From assembly GCA_964568885.1 (NCBI GenBank), contig CAZMSF010000002.1, positions 4,439 to 68,438 on the forward strand: a DNA stretch of 64,000 nt. The letters run 5' to 3'. The notes below the pieces were generated by a model, which saw nothing but the letters and a program-made list of their open reading frames with translations, was not told where the DNA came from and made no database searches. Positions within the stretch are counted from its first letter, which is position 1. Each line of letters begins with the position of its first letter. Positions 40,831-49,712 of this stretch are shown one piece after another. Position numbers and translations under genes: made by a program. This DNA comes from JAUSNA01 sp964568885. GTDB taxonomy: Bacteria > Patescibacteriota > Microgenomatia > Levybacterales > GWA1-39-11.

Positions 40831-41943
40831 CTATTCGAATTTGAAGAGGAAGAATTCGCAGGATTGCTGAGTGATTTGAGCGGGCCCGACAGTCGGTGTC
40901 GGGGTGGGGGTGTCTGTTGGGGTCGGAGGGACAAAGGTTTTCAGGTTAAGCTGAGGATTTCTTACCGGCTTGGGAGTCGCCGTAGGAGTCGAGTTTTGTT
41001 GTTCGGTGTCATTTCCCCCACCAAAAAGATTTGCAAAGAAGGAGGCTACATTATCAAAAAATGATTTGTTGCTTGTTGATGCTCCGAGGATTACAGTGTT
41101 GCCGACGACCGGAACAAATGCGGTTTTTTTATCGCATGTCGGTACCGCCTGGACACGATAAACCTGTCCCTTTTCCATTGAGGAGGGAACATCAAGGTCC
41201 CACGTTGCTTTATACCGGGTTTTTTGGGCGGTAGTTTCGGCAACAATTGCAGCTATATTTTCTTTTTTGTCGATTGTCACAATTTTATCAGCTTCTTTGT
41301 AGAGAGTGAATGTGAAGGCGGAGATTTTGGCGTATTTCCCGTCATCACCTTCAACTTTACCAAAGGCAGTAATTGCAGTTTTTCCTCCGCGGATAATTGC
41401 ACCTGCCTCAAGTCCATCGCATTTACACATATTTTGTGCAAAAGGTGTCGAGCATTTATTGTTGGTGCAGGCCGTGCACCCCGCGTCTTTTGCAGCACCC
41501 GTGCAGTCACCATCTTTTGTGCACGCTACCCCACACGCAGGGGGAGTTTTGCAAACGCCACTAATACAAGCTGTACAGGAATCTTTTGCGCCAGTGCAGT
41601 CACCATCTTTTGTGCACGCTACCCCACACGCAGGGGGAGTTTTGCATGCGCCGCTTATGCATGCGGTGCAGCCGTCTTTTGCTCCCTCGCAGTCTCCGTC
41701 TCTAGTGCATGCGACATTGCATGCAGGAGCCTTCTTGCACGTATATCCGTTGGTGCCTGAAACGCAGTCAGAGCAATCTTGTGGGCACGCGACTCCACCG
41801 GGGGTACATGTCTGGCCGCAGGCAGGAGGGGGTTGGGTCGGAAGACAGACATTATCAACTGCCCGTGCTTTTTGAGTAGTCAAGAATATAAATATTAGTG
41901 CAAAAAATCCTACCAATAATGTTTTAAAAGCTACAATTTTCAT
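40831..41943 (-). CDS. Secreted Cys-rich repeat protein
   Basis: 370 residues. Signal peptide to about residue 28 (TTQKARA/VDN). Cys-rich region 33-175 with three tandem 31-residue units of the form PACGVACTKDGDCTGAKDSC followed by TACISG-CKTP; then a beta-rich domain (about 176-290) with AFTFTLYKEADKIV and YKATWDLDVP. Near the C-terminus QLNLKTF (331-337) repeats the linker motif of the first exported island, before a PTPTDTPTPTPT stretch and a short hydrophobic end CEFFLFKFE. Ends overlap the upstream gene by 4 nt (ATGA), so co-translation is likely. Function unknown. Confidence 0.8.
   Translation of the reverse strand: MKIVAFKTLLVGFFALIFIFLTTQKARAVDNVCLPTQPPPACGQTCTPGGVACPQDCSDCVSGTNGYTCKKAPACNVACTRDGDCEGAKDGCTACISGACKTPPACGVACTKDGDCTGAKDSCTACISGVCKTPPACGVACTKDGDCTGAAKDAGCTACTNNKCSTPFAQNMCKCDGLEAGAIIRGGKTAITAFGKVEGDDGKYAKISAFTFTLYKEADKIVTIDKKENIAAIVAETTAQKTRYKATWDLDVPSSMEKGQVYRVQAVPTCDKKTAFVPVVGNTVILGASTSNKSFFDNVASFFANLFGGGNDTEQQNSTPTATPKPVRNPQLNLKTFVPPTPTDTPTPTPTVGPAQITQQSCEFFLFKFE
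41501..41700 (-). repeat. 93-bp tandem coding repeat
   Basis: GTGCAGTCACCATCTTTTGT and the following bases recur at 41501 and 41594 (93-bp period, 31 residues), with a third, more diverged unit beyond. Encodes the Cys units of the 40831-41943 protein. Confidence 0.8.
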
Positions 41944-44177
41944 AGTAATTCAAATGCTCCTAATTCTACTACGGTAAAACCATTTCTTTGAAGAGGGAGA
42001 ATTTCAGGTCGAGAAACTGAATAGGGAGAATCAACTCGATGAATAACCAGGTGCACTCTATGCATCGTATCCGGTTTTGGTACAAGAGAGAGTGGGAGAT
42101 TTCTCTCAACTTCTGCCTGATTTGCGATTCCGATGAAATAATAACGGGCTTTAGTCTTTATGGTATTGACGACATCTTGAGAAAGTCGGTTTGTCTCATT
42201 CTCATTTAAGCCAAGTTCCGACGCGATTTTATTTACTTGGGTCGGGATTTCACTTCTCCCTACGATAAATCCTTTCGAGGGTAGCGAAAATTGAACCGTC
42301 CGTGGGTCATACTCATAATAAAGGTACTGTCTTTCCGTACCGTTTGCCCGGATTGTTCCATCATGAAGTACTAGAGTCCGGATAGTGTTGTTTTTGATTT
42401 CCGGGTCCGAGTAGGTCAGCTTTGCGCCGGTTGAGACAATTATTGACTCTGTTTGAATTGGATAGAGAAAGATTGCAGGAGAAAGACCAGTAATATAACA
42501 ATGTGGGTCTCCCGATTGATATCCGGGTTGAACTCCATTCGTGTTCTGAAATACTTTTGGAAAGCGGGTTTTACACACTTGCATTTCTGCCGGTATGTTA
42601 AGGTCAGGGCAAAGACCTTTGGCTATGGCGTTTATCATGTCAGTCTTATTTGTCGAGCCTGTTGTGCTTATGAGGTAATAAGTATTTGGTGCTGTTGATA
42701 CTTGTCCAAGCACAATTTTTCCGTATCCTGGAATGTCAAAAGTAACGACCTTTGCATAATCTGATTCTTTCGAGCACTCAGTCGGCGTAGGCGTAGGAGT
42801 ACAGGCTCCGCCACTAGGAGATGGGTTTGGGGAAGTCGAGGGAGAAGGGGATGTTGTGGTGGAGGGTGACGGACTCGGTGAAGATGTTGTTCCTGGAACG
42901 TTGTTGCCGTGGTCCTGCGCATAGGCCTTTTTTACGAATGGATTTGTGAGAAACCCAATTTGTGGCTTTGAGGCCTTAACAGCTTGGATGAATTTAACGG
43001 TATATCCTGAATTGAGTGATGCAACACCTTTAATTATGTAATACGGTTCGTATGAATCCTGCGTGTCTTCAAGCGGTTTTTCAATGTAGCCCATTACCAT
43101 ATCGGTAATGGTAGCATCAGTACTTTCTGCTAAATTGTTAGGATACACTTTCTTTAGGTCAACCGTTCCGGTGCCTGCGGGCATCATAATGGTAAAGTCG
43201 GCTTGATTATTTCTCACTTTAGAAAGCGCTTCTTGGGGTCCGATTATTTTTTCAGTTGTAATTTTTTTATCTCTATCGAGCTGCCGCATTGTTGAGCTGA
43301 TAGTGACAATGCTTCCGTCTTTTTGAACTCCAATAACGACGCTATTGAAATCAACCGGTCGGGAAAGTCCGTCTTGGTTGTTGTTGGTGTTGATGACACT
43401 TTCATCCCGTGGTCCGTTGGGGTCTGCATATCCCGGGCTTAAAGTCGACATGAATTTTGTTTCGGGAAGGTTAAGAATGCCGGGAGGGTTAAGAAGCGGT
43501 GCGCCTAAGAGATTCCAATTTCTATGACACTCAACATACGTGACGTCTTTGGCATCCGACTTTTGGAAAGTTACCGGACACGTCACCGTTGCATCAAGCA
43601 TCCCCAAAGTTCTGAGTATTGTTTCGGCAACGGATTGAGGATTTTGTGAGCCGGCGATTTTTAATCCGGTGGCATTATAGAAATCGAAAGTTCCCACTTT
43701 AGGGTTTACCAAAAGAAAAGAACTTTTTTCACCACCGTCTAATGTATATAAGTCATAATCATCCGAGCTTTTTTTAAGTTTTGCATTCGCAAGATTGAGT
43801 TTTTCCTTTAAGCTTCGTACCTCTTCGGAAGATACATTATTTTTTAAAGGGTATACTTTGACCGCAGAATTGGTAAGCGGTGAATTTTTTACTTTGCCAA
43901 GTGCGCTTCTGTCCTCGTATTTTGTTGAAGTAAATTTTGGAATTTGAGTGGAAGGAATTGTCTCTTGGGATGTTCTTGAGTTTGGCGATGTGTTTGGCTG
44001 TTTTGAAAATATAAGTATTAAAACCAAAATTAAACCGACCGCTGCAATAAGTCCCACCAAAAGAAGTGTTTTCACAGGAAGCATTCGTGGTCCCTTTTTA
44101 AGGGATTCTTGGGTATCCGGCAAAGAGGGGGAGGCGGGCTGTTCCATAACATTTACTTCGGAATTTTTATTTTCCAT
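41940..44177 (-). CDS. Large membrane-anchored protein with diverged KPVIYLYP-type C-terminal domain
   Basis: 745 residues. Cytosolic head, one membrane helix (about 37-57), Ser/Thr linker, then a soluble middle part (about 90-410) with repeated alpha/beta text (TIRSS-like LSKVRNNQADFTIM and YYIIKGVASLNSGYTVKFIQAV) that may be PepSY-like. A SPSPSPSTTTSPSPS linker follows (about 430-450). The last 181 residues start LSPAIFLYP and share with the 696-4967 family the DGTI, YLYYEYD, KGFIVGRSEI, LGLN-NE, PKPDT and FTVVELG positions. TATAAA on the minus strand (44184-44189) lies 6 nt before the ATG. It leads the second exported cluster. Confidence 0.82.
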   Translation of the reverse strand: MENKNSEVNVMEQPASPSLPDTQESLKKGPRMLPVKTLLLVGLIAAVGLILVLILIFSKQPNTSPNSRTSQETIPSTQIPKFTSTKYEDRSALGKVKNSPLTNSAVKVYPLKNNVSSEEVRSLKEKLNLANAKLKKSSDDYDLYTLDGGEKSSFLLVNPKVGTFDFYNATGLKIAGSQNPQSVAETILRTLGMLDATVTCPVTFQKSDAKDVTYVECHRNWNLLGAPLLNPPGILNLPETKFMSTLSPGYADPNGPRDESVINTNNNQDGLSRPVDFNSVVIGVQKDGSIVTISSTMRQLDRDKKITTEKIIGPQEALSKVRNNQADFTIMMPAGTGTVDLKKVYPNNLAESTDATITDMVMGYIEKPLEDTQDSYEPYYIIKGVASLNSGYTVKFIQAVKASKPQIGFLTNPFVKKAYAQDHGNNVPGTTSSPSPSPSTTTSPSPSTSPNPSPSGGACTPTPTPTECSKESDYAKVVTFDIPGYGKIVLGQVSTAPNTYYLISTTGSTNKTDMINAIAKGLCPDLNIPAEMQVCKTRFPKVFQNTNGVQPGYQSGDPHCYITGLSPAIFLYPIQTESIIVSTGAKLTYSDPEIKNNTIRTLVLHDGTIRANGTERQYLYYEYDPRTVQFSLPSKGFIVGRSEIPTQVNKIASELGLNENETNRLSQDVVNTIKTKARYYFIGIANQAEVERNLPLSLVPKPDTMHRVHLVIHRVDSPYSVSRPEILPLQRNGFTVVELGAFELL

Positions 44178-44183
44178 ACCTAT

Positions 44184-44189
44184 TTTATA
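44184..44189 (-). promoter_or_regulatory. -10 element of the 41940-44177 gene, leaderless type
   Basis: TATAAA read on the minus strand, 6 nt before the ATG at 44177. Confidence 0.45.
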
Positions 44190-44269
44190 TTAGGAATAAA
44201 TGTTTAAAAGTTCAAGCAACAAAAAATCCTACTTTTCAAATTGATGTTCACCGTTTAATATATTTCAAA

Positions 44270-44686
44270 ATGCCAAGAAGAGAACACGAGGGAAGAGCAA
44301 TCAGAGGGTCTGAGGATCTGGCGCTTATTAAAAGCAGTGACGACGTGCCGAAAATAGATAATCCTGCGGAGCGGGAGTTTGCCCGGCTGCTCCTTGATAA
44401 GACCTCCCTTGAAATTACACACGAGCCAACGTTGTTTTATTATCACGACGACGAAGGGATATTGAGGGGAACACTCCCCGATTTTAGAGTGGTCAATCCC
44501 GATACCGGAGCTGCGACCTATATTGAAATTACGACTTCAAGTAATGGAAAAGGCAGACAGCAGTCAATTATGCAGCGATTAGCACCCGATGTGCACTATG
44601 TCGTTTTCAAAAGAGAAAAATTGGAAGCAATTCAGAATAAATTCCCCGAATATCATTTTTTTAACGGAAACGGTCCGGCAAAATGA
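44270..44686 (+). CDS. PD-(D/E)XK nuclease-like protein
   Basis: 138 residues. Pattern of a restriction-endonuclease-like fold: Glu in AEREFARLLLD (about 34-44), GTLPDFRV (PD at 70-71) and YIEITTSSNGKGRQQ (E86), then a helix and strand VHYVVFKREKLEAIQ. The Lys of the usual ExK is Thr, with Lys available eight residues later, so activity is uncertain. Overlaps the purN ATG by 4 nt, which couples it to the purine cluster. What a nuclease-like protein does there is unknown. Confidence 0.6.
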   Translation: MPRREHEGRAIRGSEDLALIKSSDDVPKIDNPAEREFARLLLDKTSLEITHEPTLFYYHDDEGILRGTLPDFRVVNPDTGAATYIEITTSSNGKGRQQSIMQRLAPDVHYVVFKREKLEAIQNKFPEYHFFNGNGPAK

Positions 44687-45477
44687 TATTGCAATTTGAA
44701 AAGCGTTTGTTAACATGTACTATTCCTTGCCCGATAGAAATGCTGAATATTGAGCGAAACGCTTTTTTGGTATCCGGCGGTGGTTCTACCATGCTCGAGA
44801 TGGTAAAAGCCTCAATGGGGGGAGAAACTCCCGGATTTCAACCTGCAGTAGTCATAGCAAGCAATCCATATGCCGGTGCCATAGAGAAAGCCCAGTCAGT
44901 GGGTTTGTCTGTTGAAATAGTAGATCCTAATACTTTCCGCGGAGATGATGGAAAGGTTGACCAGTACAGTTATTACCAGGGTCTTCGGAAAGCAACAGAT
45001 AAATATGGTGCAACAGTTTTTACTCAAAACGGACATTTGCCTCTTACTCCCGTAGACTACATTCTCTATATGTCAAGATTTGGGCAGGGAGGTTTTAATC
45101 AGCATCCCGGAAGAGTTCCTGATTTTGGGGGAAAGGGAATGTTTGGACGACGGGTTCATGCTGCAACATTGATATTCAAAAGAGATGTGAGGAGTGACAA
45201 AATGATGACGACTCCAATCGTTCAGAGAGTTCATCTAGAATTTGATAAAGGAGCAGTAGTTGGATTTAGGGATGTTCTAATAGCGCCAAACGATACAGTG
45301 GATGAATTACAGCAAAGAGTGTTGCCTGTTGAGCATGAAATAAACGTCCAGTTGGCCAAAGATATAGGCTCTGGAAGAATACAAGAATATGAATTTGTAT
45401 CAGAGATAAAACCTGGCGAAGAGATAAATCTCAGAAATGCGAAACGGATTGCACGATTACTATATCCCAACGGTTAA
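44683..45477 (+). CDS. purN: Phosphoribosylglycinamide formyltransferase
   Basis: 264 residues from the ATGA overlap; MLNIERNAFLVSGGG at 44740 is an equally plausible start that begins at the conserved strand and gives 245 residues. Transfers formyl from 10-formyl-THF to GAR. Family text: LVSGGGSTMLEMV, VIASNPYAGAIEKAQSVGLS, FTQNGHLPLTP and FNQHPGRVPDFGGKGMFG with the catalytic Asn and His. The insert in the last motif and overall divergence set it apart from E. coli PurN. First enzyme of a purN-D-L-Q unit with 2-3 nt gaps. Confidence 0.85.
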   Translation: MILQFEKRLLTCTIPCPIEMLNIERNAFLVSGGGSTMLEMVKASMGGETPGFQPAVVIASNPYAGAIEKAQSVGLSVEIVDPNTFRGDDGKVDQYSYYQGLRKATDKYGATVFTQNGHLPLTPVDYILYMSRFGQGGFNQHPGRVPDFGGKGMFGRRVHAATLIFKRDVRSDKMMTTPIVQRVHLEFDKGAVVGFRDVLIAPNDTVDELQQRVLPVEHEINVQLAKDIGSGRIQEYEFVSEIKPGEEINLRNAKRIARLLYPNG

Positions 45478-45480
45478 TAT

Positions 45481-46821
45481 ATGTCTGTAATTGCGGAAAG
45501 AAACATAGTCGGAATTGTTGACAGCGGTGGACGTGGGGCCGCTTTGGCTCGCGCGTATGAGAGAAGTCCGCATGTTGATGGAATAGTTGTTATTCCCGGA
45601 AATGACCTTACTGCAGAAATGGCAACCAAGCCAACTTTCGTTTTTCCAAATATCAGCAATTCAAGTGCCGATGCGATTGCAGACAAATTTTCAGAATTGG
45701 GGGTAACACTTGCCGATGTTGCTCAAGATAATGCCATTGAGGCGGGAGTTACAGATAGGCTTAGGGAACAGGGAATTGCAACTATAGGACCTTCGAGAGA
45801 TGCCGGACAAATCGAATGGAGCAAAGCATACGCGCGGGGGCTTGGGAAAAACGCAGGCTTGCAACAACCGCGTTTTGAAACATTTACCAGAATTGAGCCT
45901 GCAGATTGGTACATAGACCATAGCGGAGAGGAAAACTTTGTCGTAAAAGCCAACGGGCTTGCCGAAGGGAAAGGTGTGAAGCTTGCGCACAGCTCGGAGG
46001 AGGCAAAAAGAATGGTTCGACTGCTTCATGAGCAGCATGCAAAAGCATCGGAAATTTTTCTCATTGAGGAAATGGTTGCGGGTGAAGAATTCTCGACTTT
46101 TTTTGCCTCAGACGGTGAGCACATAAAACTACTCGGACATGCTCAAGACCACAAGAGAGAGGGAAATTACGACACGGGGGAAAATACAGGAGGAATGGGC
46201 GCAAGTACACCCCCAAGACTCATGACACGCACTGTCGAGCTTGTGGTTGAGCAAGAAGTGAAGAAAATGATGACAGCGCTTTCTGAGGAAGGCAGACCAT
46301 ATGAGGGAATTGGATATTATGGAGGGATGCTTAATGAGGTTTTGAAACGGGTAAACAACATTGAGTGGAATGCAAGATGGGGGGACCCGGAGGTTGAGAT
46401 AGTTGCTCCCGGAATAACGTCGGATATCTTCGAACTTGCCGTTGCTATCGTTAAAAAAAGTTTGGATAAGTACACTTTAACAACAGACAACCTCGCGCGG
46501 GTGGTTGTTGCAGGGGCATCGAGAGGTTATCCAAGAGACTATAGTATGGTCAAGGGTAAAGAAGTTTTTGGCCTTGACTATGTCATGCATATGGAAGGTG
46601 TCGAGTTATATGGCGCAGGAGTAAAAGTGGATGAGGATGGGCGGCATTGGGCGAATGGAGGGAGACTCTTTTATATTGTAGGACAAGGAGAAAATGTAAT
46701 TGAAGCACGGGAGAAGGCGTACGGAGCAATGGCACGGGTGCATGTGGACGGAAATAACCTAATGTACCGGAACGACATCGGATGGAAAGACGTTCAAAGG
46801 CTGAGGGATGAGGGATATTAA
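45481..46821 (+). CDS. purD: Phosphoribosylamine-glycine ligase (GAR synthetase)
   Basis: 446 residues. ATP-grasp enzyme joining phosphoribosylamine and glycine. Visible: N-terminal GRGAALARAYE, ATP-grasp core NFVVKANGLAEGKGV (about 150-165) and IEEMVAGEEFSTF, the DHKREGNYDTGENTGGMGA loop (a PurD hallmark), and NARWGDPEVE with Glu/Asn Mg2+ ligands. Three nt after purN and two before purL, so a tight operon. Confidence 0.95.
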   Translation: MSVIAERNIVGIVDSGGRGAALARAYERSPHVDGIVVIPGNDLTAEMATKPTFVFPNISNSSADAIADKFSELGVTLADVAQDNAIEAGVTDRLREQGIATIGPSRDAGQIEWSKAYARGLGKNAGLQQPRFETFTRIEPADWYIDHSGEENFVVKANGLAEGKGVKLAHSSEEAKRMVRLLHEQHAKASEIFLIEEMVAGEEFSTFFASDGEHIKLLGHAQDHKREGNYDTGENTGGMGASTPPRLMTRTVELVVEQEVKKMMTALSEEGRPYEGIGYYGGMLNEVLKRVNNIEWNARWGDPEVEIVAPGITSDIFELAVAIVKKSLDKYTLTTDNLARVVVAGASRGYPRDYSMVKGKEVFGLDYVMHMEGVELYGAGVKVDEDGRHWANGGRLFYIVGQGENVIEAREKAYGAMARVHVDGNNLMYRNDIGWKDVQRLRDEGY

Positions 46822-46823
46822 CT

Positions 46824-49709
46824 ATGACAATTAACGAAGTACATGTTGCGAGAAACCAGGATCTCCCCGACCCAATAGGGGATGAGGTTTCGAAAGAAGC
46901 AGAAAGAGTTTTTGGAATAAAAACTTCTGTGAGGACTACTGCAAATTACAGGCTTGAAGGTGTTTCTGATGAAGACGCTCTGACGCTCACAACTGCAGTT
47001 CTTGTCGACCCGATTGTCGAAACGGGGGAAATCGGATCTTTGTCTCACACGGCTGTTGCTTTTGTTGATGGTGACTACGTTTTTATTGATAGGGAAGGCA
47101 AAAAAAGCATCGAAGTTTCATTGCGACCCGAGATGACAGATCCGGTTGCCGGTACCATTGAGGAATCGGCAAGAGATTTAGAGATACCGCTTGATGCTGC
47201 CAGGATTTCAAGAACATACACATTCGGCCCAAAGACCACCCCAAAAGAAGCAGTTCAAATTACACGAAGATTATTGGTAAATGACAAAGTCGAAACGGTT
47301 ATAAATACCCCTCCTGAAACTCTTGCTATCAAAGGAGAGGTGCCTCAGGTTGAAATTGTTTCGCTTCAGGATGCATCGGACGAACGGCTCACAGAGATTT
47401 CCGACCAGAGGCGGCTGAGTCTCAATTTGACAGAGATGAAAGTTATCCAAAAGGAGGCAAGAAGGAGGGAAAAAGATTTTACCGACGTTGAGCTTGAGAT
47501 TCTAGCGGCACGGTGGAGCGAGCACTGTGTCCACAAGACATTTAATGCAAAAGTAATAACTCCCGAGGGCGAAAAGCCATCACTTTTCTCCCGAATCAAA
47601 AATATGTCAAGAAAGCACTTTGGAAATTTGGTTGCGACCGCTTTTGACGACAATTCAGGGGGAATTCATTTTTATGATGATACGGTCGTTCTCGTCAAAT
47701 GGGAAACCCACAACAGCCCGTCGGCAATTGACCCGGTTGGAGGTGCTGCAACAGGAAGCGGAGGAGTTTTTCGGGATATTATGGGAACAGGTCAGGGGGC
47801 AAAGGTTATTCTGTCAACCGACGCTTTTGCAGTAGCCCCGCCCGAGATGAAGCAAGAAGATCTTCCCCCTAAAACCATTCCCCCGGACAATCTACTGCGC
47901 GGACTCGTTAAAGGCGTAAGTGGATATGGAAATCCGATGGGGGTTCCAACGCCAAATGGTTCTGTTCATTTTCATCCTGATTTTGCCGCAAAGCCAACAG
48001 TTCTCGTTGGTGCTTATGGCATTACGCCTGAAAAATATGCATATAAAACGGACCCAGAAGTAGGAGATAGAGTTGTTGTAATCGGCGGCCGGACAGGTAG
48101 AGATGGAATTCATGGAGCAACGGTAAGCTCCGGTGAGAGGACAGAGAAAACCGCAACGATTGATGCGACACATGTTCAGATGGGAAATCCCATCGAAGAA
48201 AGAAAAATGGCTGATGCCATTTTGGAAGCAAGAGATAAGGGATTGGTTAGAACGCTTACCGACTGTGGAGCAGCCGGGTTTTCATCGGCAATTGGGGAAC
48301 TTGCTGAAAATGTAGGAGTGACGGTTGATATCTCAAAAGCTCCACTAAAGTACGAAGGCCTTGCTCCATGGGAGATTTGGTTGTCGGAGTCACAAGAACG
48401 GATGGCCTTAGCAATAGACCCTCAGAAGATGGAGGAGTTTTTGGAAGTATGCAGAAGATATGAGGTTGAAGCAACCGATTTAGGGGTGTTTGATGGGAGT
48501 AACACTCTTACTGTCATGCACGGGGATAAGATAGTGGCGGATTTGGACTATGAATTCTTAAAAAACGGATTGCCTCAGCGCGAAATGGAAGCAGAATATT
48601 TCCATGAATTATTCCCGGAGCCTGAAGTCGAATTGCCCACGGATTGGGTTGGCACGTTGAAAAACGTTTTGTCTCACGGAAATGTGTGTTCAAAACAGCC
48701 AATTGTCAGGCAATACGACACAACAGTACAGGGGACAAATGCATTGCCACCATTTGGAGGGGTAAATTTGGATGCGCCCAACGACGCGACAATTATTACT
48801 CCAATTCTTGACAAACCATATGGACTTATAGTGAGTCATGGTCTCAACCCAATCCTTAATAGAATTGATCCAGAACGTGGTGCGAAATGGGCGGTTATTG
48901 AGGCTGTATCAAATGCGGTAGCCGTCGGAGCCGACATCGAGGAAATGGGAATATGCGGAAACTATATTTGGCCGACTCCCGACAGGCACTTTATGGGAGC
49001 GCTTGATGTTGCTGTTGACAGTGTGAATGCTACGCAAGATGCTTTGGGACTGCCAACCATTAGCGGAAAAGATAGCCTTTCGGCAACATATGAATGGCCT
49101 GATAAGAAAACAAAAACTCACGTTCCACCGGTTGTCAGCATTTCAACGATAGCAAAAATTCCCGATGTGGCAAAAACCGTTTCAGCCGATATAAAAAGAA
49201 CAGGCTCGACACTTGTTGTAGTAGGAAAGCGGCATGAAGGTATGGGAGGGTCTGCGTATTTTGATACATTGGGACATTTAGGGAATGAAATTCCGGACAT
49301 TGATGTTCTATCTGCGAAAGCAACCGCAAAATCTCTCCATGCTGCTATCTTGGAAGGGGAAGTTTCTTCTTGTCACGACGTTTCCGAGGGCGGTCTTATT
49401 GCGGCTGCAGCCGAGATGGCTTTTGGTGGCGACTGTGGAATTGTTCTTGATATTGACACAAAAGAGCGGCCGGACTTTTTCTTATTTAATGAAACAACCG
49501 GGACATTCATTGTCGAAGTTGATGACCCTGAACGAATAAAAGATTTTTTTGGAAACGTACCGTATATAGTTATCGGAAAAACAACCGAAGAAAAACAAAT
49601 AAGAGTAAATCATAATGAAAGCGAATTGTTCAGCGCCGAATTGGAGGACTTAAAAGAAGCATGGCAGCGGCCGATGCAGGAACTTTTCCATGTAGCAGCG
49701 AGCGCATAA
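46824..49709 (+). CDS. purL: FGAM synthase, PurL subunit with two N-terminal PurS-like segments
   Basis: 961 residues, intermediate between small PurL (about 740) and the 1300-residue one-chain enzyme. Makes FGAM from FGAR, ATP and ammonia from PurQ. Residues about 5-70 and 96-162 each look like a PurS unit (VHVARNQDLPDPIGDEVSKE; VSLRPEMTDPVAGTIEESA), so PurS appears duplicated and fused. The catalytic part starts near 218 with LAARWSEHCVHKTF (SEHC 232-235), then THNSPSAIDPVGGAATGSGG, GGRTGRDGIHGAT and SCHDVSEGGL. No separate purS gene is seen. Next to purQ with a 3-nt gap. Confidence 0.93.
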   Translation: MTINEVHVARNQDLPDPIGDEVSKEAERVFGIKTSVRTTANYRLEGVSDEDALTLTTAVLVDPIVETGEIGSLSHTAVAFVDGDYVFIDREGKKSIEVSLRPEMTDPVAGTIEESARDLEIPLDAARISRTYTFGPKTTPKEAVQITRRLLVNDKVETVINTPPETLAIKGEVPQVEIVSLQDASDERLTEISDQRRLSLNLTEMKVIQKEARRREKDFTDVELEILAARWSEHCVHKTFNAKVITPEGEKPSLFSRIKNMSRKHFGNLVATAFDDNSGGIHFYDDTVVLVKWETHNSPSAIDPVGGAATGSGGVFRDIMGTGQGAKVILSTDAFAVAPPEMKQEDLPPKTIPPDNLLRGLVKGVSGYGNPMGVPTPNGSVHFHPDFAAKPTVLVGAYGITPEKYAYKTDPEVGDRVVVIGGRTGRDGIHGATVSSGERTEKTATIDATHVQMGNPIEERKMADAILEARDKGLVRTLTDCGAAGFSSAIGELAENVGVTVDISKAPLKYEGLAPWEIWLSESQERMALAIDPQKMEEFLEVCRRYEVEATDLGVFDGSNTLTVMHGDKIVADLDYEFLKNGLPQREMEAEYFHELFPEPEVELPTDWVGTLKNVLSHGNVCSKQPIVRQYDTTVQGTNALPPFGGVNLDAPNDATIITPILDKPYGLIVSHGLNPILNRIDPERGAKWAVIEAVSNAVAVGADIEEMGICGNYIWPTPDRHFMGALDVAVDSVNATQDALGLPTISGKDSLSATYEWPDKKTKTHVPPVVSISTIAKIPDVAKTVSADIKRTGSTLVVVGKRHEGMGGSAYFDTLGHLGNEIPDIDVLSAKATAKSLHAAILEGEVSSCHDVSEGGLIAAAAEMAFGGDCGIVLDIDTKERPDFFLFNETTGTFIVEVDDPERIKDFFGNVPYIVIGKTTEEKQIRVNHNESELFSAELEDLKEAWQRPMQELFHVAASA

Positions 49710-49712
49710 ATT

